The notes: a model not told the origin generated them from the letters alone. 45,721 nucleotides of DNA from Vitreoscilla stercoraria DSM 513 (GCF_000382305.1 NZ_KB908035.1:1-45721); one strand, 5' to 3'. Numbered from the stretch's first letter, positions 16,909 to 25,901 are shown. A program made the numbers and translations.

Positions 16909-18165
16909 CTAGACAGCGTGATTTTCTTGCATCAATTGCTGCCATGCATCACCTAACTCTTGTTGCAAATGTTCACAAGACACCGCATCAATGCGATGGC
17001 AAGTGAATACTTTTTGTACTGCTTGTGGATGATTGGGTGCATACATTTTAAATTGTACGTGTTTGGCTAAGGGCTGATGATTGTGTCTAATATTAGGATA
17101 ATCTTGTGCCAAACGCTCAAACTCATACTTCGATTGTTTGAGCTGTTGGTCTTCATTTAAAATGGCATCAGGACGCATGAGTGGCGTTTCTTTATAAAAA
17201 GCAATCATCTTGCTTTGCAAGGCACTGGCAATATGTACAATCGCCGTATCAACCGTCACCATACAATCCGCCATTTCAATCAATGCCGTGATATCCAAAA
17301 CACCTTTAGATTGAAACGCTTTGACATGATTGGGCGTGGTGATGGCTGAAATTTTGGCATATTCACCAATTAAAACCACTTTATGCGCTGAGAAAAAAGC
17401 CAATATCACCGCAATTTGTGCCTCAGACAACCAGCGATCGGACTTACTCCCAAACGGGTTCAATACAATCAATTTAGAATTGGTATCAACCTGCTGAGGC
17501 CATGCGGATTGTAAAAATGCCTGAGTATGACTTCGAACAGCGGCAGGAACAGAAACATCATAAGCATGTGGTTTGGCATGAATACCCAGTTTGGTATAAA
17601 TACTTTCAAAAGAACGGCTAATATGCGCTTCTGGATTTCGATATGAATGGCTAATATTATAAGCTTTGACATTGCTTTTATTAAAACCCATTAACACAGG
17701 CGTTTTCATCCAAGCACAAAACCAAATATGCTCTGTTTTAGAAGACAATTTCATATCAATCACCAAATCAAATCGGTGTTGTCTGACATTTTTAATCGAT
17801 TCAAAGACGTGTTTCCACGAAGCATCGTTATAAACAAAACTGCCTGCAACATAATCCTTATTTTCAATCATGCTCAAAGCTTGGGCTTTAGAAACCACAT
17901 ACACTTCATAACCATGCTCAAACAAATTGCGCAATAAAGGCGTGCTTAAGACCATATCGCCAATCAAATCATTGCGTACCACTAAAATTTTTTTAATATT
18001 TGAAACATCTTGAATGGTTTGTTTGGCTTTGATTTGATTCAATACCAATATCGGCAAAAAATACTTTAGTTTGAGCTTTAACGTTTTCAAAGCATAATTT
18101 CTTTTGCGATTCCATTTTTTCAACTCAGTTTTCATATTCTGTTCATCTATCTTGAAAGACAACAT
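16909..18165 (-). CDS. glycosyltransferase family 9 (heptosyltransferase-like)
   Basis: A GT9-type transferase of the kind that adds heptose to lipo-oligosaccharide. The N-terminal Rossmann part shows KKILVVRNDLIGDMVLSTPLLRNL, with the Asp of the RNDxIGD motif expected to be catalytic. The donor-binding half shows LNPFGSKSDRW and VTVDTAIVHIASAL. The frame is open to 18246, but the first 27 codons would read through the htpX terminator, so the real start must lie downstream: ATG at 18165 (MLSFKIDEQ) or 18135 (MKTELKKWNRK). Neither has a clear ribosome-binding site. It is 399-409 aa, longer than typical WaaC/WaaF (about 330-350), with a long charged tail after the core. The acceptor is unknown. 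Confidence 0.8.
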   Translation of the reverse strand: MLSFKIDEQNMKTELKKWNRKRNYALKTLKLKLKYFLPILVLNQIKAKQTIQDVSNIKKILVVRNDLIGDMVLSTPLLRNLFEHGYEVYVVSKAQALSMIENKDYVAGSFVYNDASWKHVFESIKNVRQHRFDLVIDMKLSSKTEHIWFCAWMKTPVLMGFNKSNVKAYNISHSYRNPEAHISRSFESIYTKLGIHAKPHAYDVSVPAAVRSHTQAFLQSAWPQQVDTNSKLIVLNPFGSKSDRWLSEAQIAVILAFFSAHKVVLIGEYAKISAITTPNHVKAFQSKGVLDITALIEMADCMVTVDTAIVHIASALQSKMIAFYKETPLMRPDAILNEDQQLKQSKYEFERLAQDYPNIRHNHQPLAKHVQFKMYAPNHPQAVQKVFTCHRIDAVSCEHLQQELGDAWQQLMQENHAV

Positions 18166-18207
18166 GTTATAAGCCAATATTTTAATTGAATGATATTCAA
18201 AAACGAC

Positions 18208-18239
18208 AAAAAAAGCGTCCTGTAAATTTACAGGACGCT
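18208..18239 (-). terminator. paired-DUS terminator of htpX
   Basis: On the minus strand CAGCGTCCTGTAAATTTACA... forms a perfect inverted pair followed by T7 (A7 at 18208-18214 on the plus strand). It lies 16 bp after the htpX stop and within the artificially long frame of the next gene. Confidence 0.85.
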
Positions 18240-18255
18240 GTTTCATGATGATTAT

Positions 18256-19116
18256 TTATTGATTTTGCAATGCTGCAATACGATTATCCAATGTTGGATG
18301 GGTACTCAACAAAGAGTCTTTTTCGCCACCAGAAATACCCATGGCATTCATTTCAGGCGGCAAAGAACTACCGCCACCTTTCAAACGCTCTAAAGCCGCA
18401 ATCATTTTAGGCGCACCCACCAATTGCGCTGCACCTTCGTCCGCACGGTATTCGCGCTGGCGGCTGAACCACATCACGATGAAACTTGCCAAGAAACCAA
18501 ACACCAATTGCAATACCATTTGAATGATAAAATAAGCCATAGAGCCATAACCTTGACCTTCTTCATCATCACTGCTCAAAGCGCTCGACACAATGTTCGC
18601 CACCACGCTCGCCAAGAAATACACAAACGTGTTCACAATGCCTTGAATCAACGTCATGGTCACCATGTCACCATTGGCAACGTGTGCCACTTCATGCGCC
18701 AAAACAGCCTCAACTTCATCACGCGTCATGCTGTGCATCAAACCAGTGCTCACAGCTACCAAAGAATTGTTTTTGCTTGGACCTGTGGCAAATGCATTAG
18801 GCTCAGGCGCATCATAAATCGCCACTTCAGGTGTTTTCAAACCCAATTGACGGGCTTGATTTTCGACCGTATTGACCAACCATGCTTCCATTTCATTCGC
18901 AGGCTGCTCAATCACTTGTGCGCCAGTTGATTTTTTAGCCACCCATTTAGACATCAACAAAGAAATGATGGAACCTGTAAAACCCACCAAAGCTGAAAAT
19001 GCCAGCAAGCCCATCAAATTGTTAGGATTGCCACTGATACCCAAAATCGAAGCAATGATGGTAATGACCGCCATCACTGCCAAGTTGGTTAGGATGAATA
19101 AAAATATTCGTTTCAT
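18256..19116 (-). CDS. htpX: membrane zinc metalloprotease HtpX
   Basis: M48-family protease that degrades damaged inner-membrane proteins. Two N-terminal membrane segments (MKRIFLFILTNLAVMAVITIIASILG and a second at about 35-55), the zinc motif HEVAH at about residues 142-146, two further hydrophobic segments at about 155-215, and the third zinc ligand Glu in EYRADEGAA. Length 286 aa matches E. coli HtpX (293). The start has GGG(A) about 6 nt upstream. Monocistronic, ended by a paired DUS. In E. coli htpX is under CpxR and heat-shock control; I see no such box here. Confidence 0.95.
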   Translation of the reverse strand: MKRIFLFILTNLAVMAVITIIASILGISGNPNNLMGLLAFSALVGFTGSIISLLMSKWVAKKSTGAQVIEQPANEMEAWLVNTVENQARQLGLKTPEVAIYDAPEPNAFATGPSKNNSLVAVSTGLMHSMTRDEVEAVLAHEVAHVANGDMVTMTLIQGIVNTFVYFLASVVANIVSSALSSDDEEGQGYGSMAYFIIQMVLQLVFGFLASFIVMWFSRQREYRADEGAAQLVGAPKMIAALERLKGGGSSLPPEMNAMGISGGEKDSLLSTHPTLDNRIAALQNQ

Positions 19117-19294
19117 ATAATCCCTTTTTTTATATTTTCTTCAAAGAAGTGTGCTTGAAATCAAAAAACCATATTAAGGCAAAATGGTGTTTTTGTATCA
19201 AATTTAATCAATTTTACATACAAATGGACGCATATAGCGTCCATGATTTAATGCAAAAATTCTACATAAAATTGTCACAATTATCTGATAGGCC

Positions 19295-20554
19295 TCAAAT
19301 ACGGATCTGACCTGAGCCCAAAACAATCCATTTTTGATTGGTCAAACCATGCAAGCCCACAGGACCGCGCACATGAATTTTATCGGTTGAAATGCCAATT
19401 TCCGCACCCAAGCCATATTCAAAACCATCGGCAAAACGAGTCGATGCATTGACCATCACGCTAGCAGAATCGACTTCACGCAAAAAACGCTGCATATCAG
19501 CATACGAATTGGTGACAATGCTGTCGGTATGATGGCTGCCATAATGGTTAATGTGAGCCATGGCAGCATCCAAATCATCCACGACACGAATCGACAAAAC
19601 TGGTGCCAAATATTCGGTGAACCAATCTTCTTCGGTGGCAGCAACAATGTCTTTCAGGACGCTTCGTGTGCGCTCACAACCACGCAATTGAACACCTTTG
19701 GCTTGATAAGCGTCCTGTAAACGTGGCAACACATCTTGAGCAATGTTTTGATGTACCAACAACGTTTCCATGGTGTTGCATGTGCCGTAACGTGAAGTTT
19801 TGGCATTCAACGCAATAGACTGCGCCATGTCCAAATCGGCATCGTGATTGATGAACACATGGCACACGCCATCCAAATGTTTGATCACAGGCATGCGCGC
19901 CTCTTCGGTCACACGCTTGACCAAACCTTTGCCGCCACGTGGAATGATGACGTCAATCAAATCACTCAAACCCAACATCACACCCACAGCAGCTCGGTCT
20001 TTGGTTTCAAACAAGCGCACGCACGCTTCAGGCAAGCCGCTTTGCGCCAAGGCTTGGTAAATCACCTTCGCAATGGCTTGATTGCTGTAAAACGATTCAG
20101 AACCACCACGCAACAAACACGCATTGCCAGATTTCAAACACAATACCGCCGCATCAATGGTCACATTAGGGCGAGATTCATAAATCATGCCCACCACGCC
20201 CAAAGGCGCGCGCATTTTTCCCAATTGCAAACCATTGGGCAACGTTTTGAATTCGTCCATTTCGCCCACAGGGTCTGCCAAAGCTGCCACTTGGCGCACA
20301 CCCTCTGCCATTTGCGCCACAGATTTTTCCGTCAAACGCAAACGATCGACCATTGCCGCATCCAAGCCATTTTGCTCAGCGGCCTCAATGTCTTTGGCAT
20401 TGGCAGTCAAAATATCGGCTTGCGCCTGCTCTAGCAAATCTGCCATTGCCAACAAAGCTTGGTTTTTTTGTGCTGTTGAAGCGGCTGCCAACACGCGCGA
20501 AGCGGCTTTGGCATCCACAGCATATTGGCGCACCAACGCCACCACATCTGTCAT
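19295..20554 (-). CDS. proA: gamma-glutamyl phosphate reductase (proline synthesis)
   Basis: Reduces gamma-glutamyl phosphate to glutamate semialdehyde with NADPH in proline synthesis. An aldehyde-dehydrogenase-type enzyme of 419 aa, the normal length. The catalytic Cys is in the segment SRYGTCNTMETLLVH, and the C-terminal block STRFADGFEYGLGAEIGIST is intact. Also visible: PLGVVGMIYESRPNVT and LKSGNACLLRGGSE. No proB is adjacent; instead it is the last gene of a minus-strand run ppk2-mug-DUF1963-proA, 19 bp after the DUF1963 stop. One exact DUS lies inside the gene at 19708-19720, encoding part of LQDAYQAKG. Confidence 0.96.
   Translation of the reverse strand: MTDVVALVRQYAVDAKAASRVLAAASTAQKNQALLAMADLLEQAQADILTANAKDIEAAEQNGLDAAMVDRLRLTEKSVAQMAEGVRQVAALADPVGEMDEFKTLPNGLQLGKMRAPLGVVGMIYESRPNVTIDAAVLCLKSGNACLLRGGSESFYSNQAIAKVIYQALAQSGLPEACVRLFETKDRAAVGVMLGLSDLIDVIIPRGGKGLVKRVTEEARMPVIKHLDGVCHVFINHDADLDMAQSIALNAKTSRYGTCNTMETLLVHQNIAQDVLPRLQDAYQAKGVQLRGCERTRSVLKDIVAATEEDWFTEYLAPVLSIRVVDDLDAAMAHINHYGSHHTDSIVTNSYADMQRFLREVDSASVMVNASTRFADGFEYGLGAEIGISTDKIHVRGPVGLHGLTNQKWIVLGSGQIRI
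19708..19720. repeat. single DUS-type word inside proA
   Basis: AAGCGTCCTGTAA, an exact copy in coding sequence. A shorter relative TTCAGGACGC lies 56 bp away at 19653-19662. Confidence 0.7.
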
Positions 20555-20573
20555 TTTTATCCCTTTTGATTCT

Positions 20574-21395
20574 TTAAAAACATTGCATCACGCACCAACA
20601 TTTTTCAAAACGTCGCTGCGCTAAATCTTGTTCACGTATCCAAAAATACAGGACGCCACAATCACCCCACATCATGCCACATTCTTTGTCATTGCTGTCT
20701 AGCTGCAATAGCAAAACCCAATCATCTGCCGAGCCATGTTCGGTTTCAAAAAAATGCTGTGACATTTGCACACACAATTGCTCCATCCCCGACTGTAAAT
20801 TGGTCGAGTGGCCTAATAACTGGTTGTAGCGGCCTGAATTGAGCTCATACACATGCTCTTCTAAATCACCCAATGACATCCATTGCTTGCGCGTCAAGCC
20901 AACTTTAGGCCATGCCACGCTGCTTTCATCGGGAAACGTGGTTTGTGGATAAAACACCGTATTGGCACTTAAAAATTGATTTTCTGACGCCAATTTTTCA
21001 GGCGGCACCGCAGGTTTTAATTGACTGATATCGCCATCAAAATAGCGTACAGCAAAATGCCAATAATCCTCCGGCACATTGCCCCAATGCTCATTGAGTG
21101 CATCATAGAAAAAATACAACCAACCTGAAGTCGGTAGCTTTTCGTCCAAATCCCATTCCGTCACTTCTGACAAATTGATTTGCGCCACAAATGCCAAAGG
21201 CTGCTCATACGCATGTGGCCAAGCGATGCTATCGGGCAAATCAGGCATGCCGCCAATTTTGCTCCCGCCCACATCCACATGCACATACGGCTCTAACTTC
21301 ATTTTGATGCCTTCGCTGAGCTTAGGTATCAAGTGCATCCACAATTCATTCAGCTTAAAAGCTTCGAACAAGCTGGCCATTTCTGCTTTATCCAT
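20574..21395 (-). CDS. DUF1963 / YwqG-like protein
   Basis: A soluble protein of 273 aa that resembles the YwqG (DUF1963) family: KIGGMPDLPDSIAWP near residue 47 and PLAFVAQINLSEV, then an acidic block ending in WGDCGVLYFWI. The family has no agreed function. The start at 21395 (MDKAEMASLFEAF) is chosen because AAGGAG lies 8 nt upstream; the frame extends 14 codons further, into the end of the mug-like gene. Two Cys and many Trp lie near the C terminus (KCWCVMQCF). Tightly placed between the mug-like gene and proA, so probably co-transcribed. Confidence 0.82.
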   Translation of the reverse strand: MDKAEMASLFEAFKLNELWMHLIPKLSEGIKMKLEPYVHVDVGGSKIGGMPDLPDSIAWPHAYEQPLAFVAQINLSEVTEWDLDEKLPTSGWLYFFYDALNEHWGNVPEDYWHFAVRYFDGDISQLKPAVPPEKLASENQFLSANTVFYPQTTFPDESSVAWPKVGLTRKQWMSLGDLEEHVYELNSGRYNQLLGHSTNLQSGMEQLCVQMSQHFFETEHGSADDWVLLLQLDSNDKECGMMWGDCGVLYFWIREQDLAQRRFEKCWCVMQCF

Positions 21396-21417
21396 CCCGC
21401 TGCTCCTTTTGATTGCA

Positions 21418-21924
21418 TCACACAGTTTTATCGTCAATCAGGTACAAACAACTGCTGCCAAGCCTGTTGCCAATGCGCAAGCTTATACATATATGACAAC
21501 GTATAGGCAAAACCACTTGCACCAATGCCACATTCAGCCTTTGCCGCTGACCCAATTTCGCCGCCTGCTGTCCATTAAACCAAACTTGCTCAATACTGGG
21601 ATATTGCAATAGCAAGGCGGGCAAATCATGAGTATGTGCTTGATGTATGGCACTGTCTAAGCTGCCTTGACGCTTGGCCTTGTCAATCACATCCCATAAA
21701 ATCAAAGGCATTCGTTGTAGATAATCTATTTTGTCTGCATATTCAAAACTTTGCAAATCTACCCCGCAACAATCACCCAGCAATCGCCAAAATTGATTGC
21801 GTGGATGGGCGTAATACTGCTGTTTTTGCAAAGAAGCATCCCCTGGCAGAGAACCCAGAATCATCACTTTCGGCTCTGTACCAACAATCGGTTTGAACGA
21901 TTGTTTCCATGTATCATCACCCAT
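21418..21924 (-). pseudogene. mug: Mug-like DNA glycosylase (G/U mismatch or deoxyinosine type), frameshifted near the C terminus
   Basis: Base-excision glycosylase of the UDG superfamily. The N-terminal motif ILGSLPGDASL and YYAHPRNQFW are intact. Near the end the reading frame runs VVLP then IRCHICISLRIGNRL..., which looks non-homologous. In the next frame the DNA encodes AYTLSYMYKLAHWQQAWQQLF and stops at 21434. Family members read LPSTSPA followed by such a helix. So the four residues STSP and one reading-frame step seem to be missing at about 21503-21510, where TTGCCTAT remains. A deletion between two short TGCCT repeats would explain this. The missing block is part of the catalytic/DNA-binding loop, so activity is doubtful. 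The start ATG at 21924 overlaps the ppk2 stop as TAATG; an ATG 21 nt upstream is also in frame. Confidence 0.72.
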
Positions 21925-22739
21925 TAATCGATGGTTTGTGGCCATAAGGCTCTGTCTACTTGTGGAAATTGAGGGTTCATCGCTTGCAAATGTGCTAATA
22001 AAATTTGTAACACCATCACATCACGACCGCTTTTAGAATCAGCAGGAATCACATACCAAGGTGCATAAGGCGTTGCTGTTTTGGAGACAACTTGCGCATA
22101 TTGATTTTGAAAAGCAGACCACAAATGGCGGTCTTCAACATCGCTCAACGCAAATTTCCAATTTTTCTCAGGAATATCTAAACGTTGTTGTAAGCGTTCG
22201 CGCTGGGTTTCTTTGGAAATATTAAGAAAAATTTTGATAATTTCTGTGCCTGTTTCACTCAACATGCGCTCAAATTCATTGATATGACGAATGCGTCGCA
22301 CTTCTTCTTTCTCATCAATCCAACCTTTGACTCGTGTCACCAACACATCTTCGTAATGGCTGCGATTGAAAATCACCATTTCCCCATTCTTAGGCACCAC
22401 TTGATGCACCCGCCACAAATAATCCCGTGCCAATTCAGTGCTAGTGGGAGACTTGAATGCTTCAACACGCACGCCCAAAGGATCCACGTTTTGAAAAACT
22501 GACCGTATGGTGCCATCTTTGCCCGAAGTATCCATACCTTGTAAAATCACCAATACTTTGCGCTGCCCTTCTGCATGCAGTTTTTCTTGCCAATCATTCA
22601 ATTGTGAAGACAATGTTTGCGCCAAAGCTTGCCGCTCTTTTTTCGTTGGCGGCAAGCCTTCTTTCCATTGTGTTGGATGGTTTTCCCAACGCCATTTTTT
22701 CCTTGCATTCACTTTCAATTGTTGAACATCCAAAATCAT
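21924..22739 (-). CDS. ppk2: polyphosphate kinase 2 family protein
   Basis: Transfers phosphate between polyphosphate and nucleotides. A one-domain PPK2 of 271 aa: Walker A GMDTSGKDGTI (about residue 72), the lid/catalytic segment NRSHYEDVLVTRVKGW (about 124), and EKNWKFALSDVEDR. The sequence resembles the AMP/ADP-phosphorylating members of the family, but nucleotide preference is not certain. The start at 22739 (MILDVQQLK) has AAAGGA 7 nt upstream; the in-frame ATG at 22754 overlaps that site. First gene of the minus-strand run with mug, DUF1963 and proA, divergent from purN with an 85-bp gap. Confidence 0.9.
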   Translation of the reverse strand: MILDVQQLKVNARKKWRWENHPTQWKEGLPPTKKERQALAQTLSSQLNDWQEKLHAEGQRKVLVILQGMDTSGKDGTIRSVFQNVDPLGVRVEAFKSPTSTELARDYLWRVHQVVPKNGEMVIFNRSHYEDVLVTRVKGWIDEKEEVRRIRHINEFERMLSETGTEIIKIFLNISKETQRERLQQRLDIPEKNWKFALSDVEDRHLWSAFQNQYAQVVSKTATPYAPWYVIPADSKSGRDVMVLQILLAHLQAMNPQFPQVDRALWPQTID

Positions 22740-22787
22740 GTTTTTTCCTTTCAAGTCACTGTCAGTTATAATATGCAGCTTGATGAT

Positions 22788-22798
22788 TTACAGGCCGC
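22788..22798. repeat. variant DUS word TTACAGGCCGC
   Basis: Differs from the main word by one base (GGCC for GTCC on the other strand). It lies in the ppk2-purN divergent region next to a TATAAT hexamer at 22767-22772 that may be the purN -10 element. Confidence 0.55.
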
Positions 22799-22824
22799 TT
22801 AAAAACGGCAGGACCGTACCAAAT

Positions 22825-23457
22825 ATGAATAAAAATGTGGTGATTTTGATTTCTGGCCGCGGCAGTAATATGCAGTCTATCGTAAATGCCAATATTATAG
22901 GCGCTAAGATTGTAGCCGTGATTAGCAATCGTCCTGATGCTGGTGGTTTGGCTTGGGCACAAGAGCGTGGTATTGCCACGGCAGTCTTGAATCACCGCGA
23001 CTTTGACAACCGCGAAGCCTTCGATGCTCAGCTACAACAAGTCATTGATGCTTACCAACCTGATTTGGTGGTTTTGGCAGGTTTTATGCGCATTTTGACA
23101 GCAAACTTTTGCTTACATTATCAAAATCGCATGTTGAACATACACCCATCTTTGTTACCATCATTCAAAGGTTTGCACACCCACCAAGCTGCCATTGATG
23201 CGGGTTGTAAATTGGCAGGTTGCACGGTGCATTTTGTCACACCTGAATTGGATCACGGTCCGATTATTTCGCAAGGGGCAGTGCCAATTTTGCCTGATGA
23301 CAGTGCGGATGATTTGGCGGCACGCATTTTGACTGTGGAACATCAATTATATCCACAAGCAGTGGCTGATTTTGTTACAGGACGCTTAAGTGTGCAAGAT
23401 GGTAAAGTCATCAATGCGCAACCAACTGACGCACAAAACAAACTTTTGGCTTACTAA
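22825..23457 (+). CDS. purN: phosphoribosylglycinamide formyltransferase
   Basis: Third step of purine synthesis: formyl transfer from 10-formyl-THF to GAR. The start at 22825 (MNKNVVILISGRGSNMQSIV) gives 210 aa, the family length; the frame is open for 29 codons upstream across the promoter region. The phosphate-binding loop SGRGSNMQ, the folate region GFMRILTANF, and the catalytic Asn-His-Asp set (MLNIHPSLLPSF and VTPELDHGPII) are all present. TATAAT at 22767-22772 could serve as -10; no good -35 is visible. Followed by a DUF3108 gene and rsmB in the same direction. One DUS (23375-23387) is inside the gene. Confidence 0.95.
   Translation: MNKNVVILISGRGSNMQSIVNANIIGAKIVAVISNRPDAGGLAWAQERGIATAVLNHRDFDNREAFDAQLQQVIDAYQPDLVVLAGFMRILTANFCLHYQNRMLNIHPSLLPSFKGLHTHQAAIDAGCKLAGCTVHFVTPELDHGPIISQGAVPILPDDSADDLAARILTVEHQLYPQAVADFVTGRLSVQDGKVINAQPTDAQNKLLAY
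23375..23387. repeat. single DUS-type word inside purN
   Basis: TTACAGGACGCTT, an exact copy encoding VTGRL. Confidence 0.7.
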
Positions 23458-23502
23458 GCCAACCAAATGAAATAATTTGATTTTTCAAATGAAGGTGTGA
23501 TA

Positions 23503-24183
23503 ATGATGCAAAAATGGACCATGATGTTAGGTGTCAGCGCAGCGCTACTGAGCAGCATTGCAATGGCCAATGAAACCCAATTTCCCAATAAAGCAGCCTT
23601 AACGTATTCAGGTAATGGTGGCGTGACGGCCAACATGAATTTCAGCCGCAATGCCAATGCTTATAGCATCCAAACCATCTTCAAAATCCCGCTTTACAGT
23701 ATGCAATTTGCCTCTAACGGCAGTATGAATGGCAACCAAATGGTGCCACAACGTTATAGCGACACCCGTCGCGGCAAACTGTATGCACAAGCCTTGTTCA
23801 ACCACGGCAGCAAAACCATTACTTATGGCAAAGCTGGTCAAAGCCAAACTGCGCCTATGCGTGGTACGCCTATGGACTTATTTAGTCTGGCGTGGCAATT
23901 GGCTTTGAACGACGGCAAACTCACAGGTGTGTCACAATTTACCAATGGTAAAAAAGTGTATAACGAAAACACCAATATTCGTCCTAATGGCTCACAAAAT
24001 GTGAAATTCAAAGGTCAAAGCCTGCCTGTCAACATGTACAAAGCCACTCGTGGTGGCGATGTCATGGAGTACGGCTTAGCACCTAGCATGGGCAATATTC
24101 CAGCTTTGATTCGTTATACCGATGATGGCACAACCTACCAACTCAACTTAACCGCCGCCACTTTAGACGGCAAGAAATACTAA
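23503..24183 (+). CDS. DUF3108-type periplasmic protein
   Basis: Signal peptide ending ...LLSSIAMA-NE, then a beta-rich domain of about 200 residues that fits the DUF3108 pattern: KAALTYSGNGGVTANMNFSR, MVPQRYSDTRRGK, and a late YGLAPSMGNIPALIRYTDDG. Function of the family is not established; it probably forms an envelope-located beta barrel-like fold. GAAGG lies 7 nt before the ATG at 23503; a GTG two codons upstream and an ATG one codon downstream are alternatives. Its stop codon directly abuts the rsmB start (TAA-ATG), implying translational coupling. Confidence 0.82.
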   Translation: MMQKWTMMLGVSAALLSSIAMANETQFPNKAALTYSGNGGVTANMNFSRNANAYSIQTIFKIPLYSMQFASNGSMNGNQMVPQRYSDTRRGKLYAQALFNHGSKTITYGKAGQSQTAPMRGTPMDLFSLAWQLALNDGKLTGVSQFTNGKKVYNENTNIRPNGSQNVKFKGQSLPVNMYKATRGGDVMEYGLAPSMGNIPALIRYTDDGTTYQLNLTAATLDGKKY

Positions 24184-25443
24184 ATGAACAATCAACAATT
24201 AGTCCATACCGAACGCCTTTTGACCGAAGTGCGTTTTTTCCAATCTCCTGCTGATGTGATTTTGTCGAAATTCTTCAAAGACCATCGCAAGCTGGGTCGC
24301 CAAGACCGACATGAGATTGCGGAAACCGTTTACGCCACTTTGCGCCATTGGCAAAAATTACATGCCTTTTTTGGCAAAAAAGCACCTGTACGCTTGTTGG
24401 CATTGGGCGCTTTGGTCATCGCTCGCGGTGTAAGCATAGGCTCATTGAGCAGCATTTTAAGCGAAGACGAACGCCAAAAATTAAGCGACCTGAAAGCCGC
24501 TCGTGCAGGTTTTGCTGATCAATTGCACACTGCCAGCGAATTGCCTGAATGGGTAATTGAACGCATGCAAGGTCAATACAGCGATGAAGAAATCGTGACA
24601 TTGGGACAAGCTTTAAGCCAAGCTGCGCCATTAGACACACGCGTGAACACCTTAAAAGGCAAACGTGAAAAAGTCTTGGCACAATTGGAAACTGAAGGTT
24701 TTAAAGCCCAAGCCACACCATTTTCGCCATGGGGCATTCGCTTCCAAGACAAAGCTGTTTTGAACAAAAACCCATTGTTCTTAGATGGCGTGATTGAAGT
24801 ACAAGACGAAGGCAGCCAATTGTTGGCTTTGCTTTCTGGCGCCAAACGCGGTGAAGTGATAGTGGACTTTTGCGCAGGCGCAGGCGGTAAAACCTTGGCA
24901 TTGGCAGCCATGATGAACAATACAGGCCGCTTGTATGCCATGGATGTTTCTGAAAAACGCTTGGCCAATATCAAACCACGTATTGCACGTGCGGGCGTGG
25001 GCAACATCACACCTCAACGCTTGGATCACGAGCGTGATTTGCGTTTGAAAAAATTGTGGAACAAAGCCGATCGCGTGTTGGTAGATGCACCTTGTTCAGG
25101 TTTGGGCACTTTGCGCCGCAACCCAGATTTGAAATACCGTCAAAGCCCACAAAGCATTGACGAATTGGTCGAAATCCAGCAACGCATTTTGGTATCTGCT
25201 GCCAAATTGGTCAAACGCGGCGGTTATTTGGTTTATGCCACTTGCAGTATTTTGGCAGAAGAAAACCAACAACAAGTGGAAAAATTCTTGGCCAGCCATC
25301 CAGAATTCAGCTTGGTTAATTGCAGCGAATTGCTGAACGGTTATAAAATACCGCTCAATACAGGCGAATATTTACAAATGAGCCCTGCAACCCACCATAC
25401 CGACGGCTTTTTCGCAGCGGTATTGCAAAAATCTTCATCTTAG
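24184..25443 (+). CDS. rsmB: 16S rRNA m5C methyltransferase, RsmB/NOP2/Sun family
   Basis: SAM-dependent methyltransferase acting on cytosine in rRNA. N-terminal all-alpha NusB-like region (about 1-110) and a C-terminal Rossmann domain: SAM loop VVDFCAGAGGKTLALA, DAPCSGLGTLRRNPDLK (helper Cys of motif VI) and VYATCSILAEEN (catalytic Cys of motif IV in this permuted numbering). Length 419 aa is close to RsmB (429). The assignment to RsmB (C967) rather than another NOP2/Sun member rests on the NusB-like N terminus and length. It starts immediately after the DUF3108 stop and is followed by grxD after 9 bp. Confidence 0.9.
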   Translation: MNNQQLVHTERLLTEVRFFQSPADVILSKFFKDHRKLGRQDRHEIAETVYATLRHWQKLHAFFGKKAPVRLLALGALVIARGVSIGSLSSILSEDERQKLSDLKAARAGFADQLHTASELPEWVIERMQGQYSDEEIVTLGQALSQAAPLDTRVNTLKGKREKVLAQLETEGFKAQATPFSPWGIRFQDKAVLNKNPLFLDGVIEVQDEGSQLLALLSGAKRGEVIVDFCAGAGGKTLALAAMMNNTGRLYAMDVSEKRLANIKPRIARAGVGNITPQRLDHERDLRLKKLWNKADRVLVDAPCSGLGTLRRNPDLKYRQSPQSIDELVEIQQRILVSAAKLVKRGGYLVYATCSILAEENQQQVEKFLASHPEFSLVNCSELLNGYKIPLNTGEYLQMSPATHHTDGFFAAVLQKSSS

Positions 25444-25452
25444 GAAACACAC

Positions 25453-25761
25453 ATGAGCGTGCAAAAAACCATTCAAGACATCGTTAGCAGTCACAAAGTT
25501 GTTTTATTCATGAAAGGCGACAAACGCTTTCCACAATGCGGCTTTTCTTCTCGTGCAGTGCAAATTTTGGCAGCAGCTGGCTGCACCGACTTTCACACTG
25601 TGAACGTATTGATGGATGAAGGTATTCGTCAAGGTATCAAAGAATTTGCTAACTGGCCTACCATTCCGCAATTGTATGTGAACGGTGAGTTTTTGGGCGG
25701 CTCTGACATCATGTTGGAAATGTTCGAAGCAGGCGAATTGCAAAGCCTTTTAGCAGAATAA
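25453..25761 (+). CDS. grxD: monothiol glutaredoxin, Grx4 family
   Basis: Carries or senses [2Fe-2S] clusters together with glutathione. 102 aa with the monothiol active site CGFS (within KRFPQCGFSSRAVQ), preceded by VVLFMKGD, then NWPTIPQLYVNGEFLGGSDI, which includes the cis-Pro and glutathione-binding residues. All family landmarks are present. GGAA lies just before the ATG, 9 bp after rsmB. Downstream, 25761-25795 can form a two-part stem (ATCAGC/GCTGAT and GAATGT/ACATTC) without a T-run, which may be a weak terminator or processing site. Confidence 0.96.
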   Translation: MSVQKTIQDIVSSHKVVLFMKGDKRFPQCGFSSRAVQILAAAGCTDFHTVNVLMDEGIRQGIKEFANWPTIPQLYVNGEFLGGSDIMLEMFEAGELQSLLAE

Positions 25762-25901
25762 TCAGCAATAAGTGAATGTAAACACATTCGCTGATACATG
25801 ATTGCTGGTATATGAGTTGGCTGCACAGATTTGGAAAACCATCCAATCTGGCAGCCAATTTGTAAATTCATAAGAGCATATTCATGACGTTTAAATGATT
25901 T

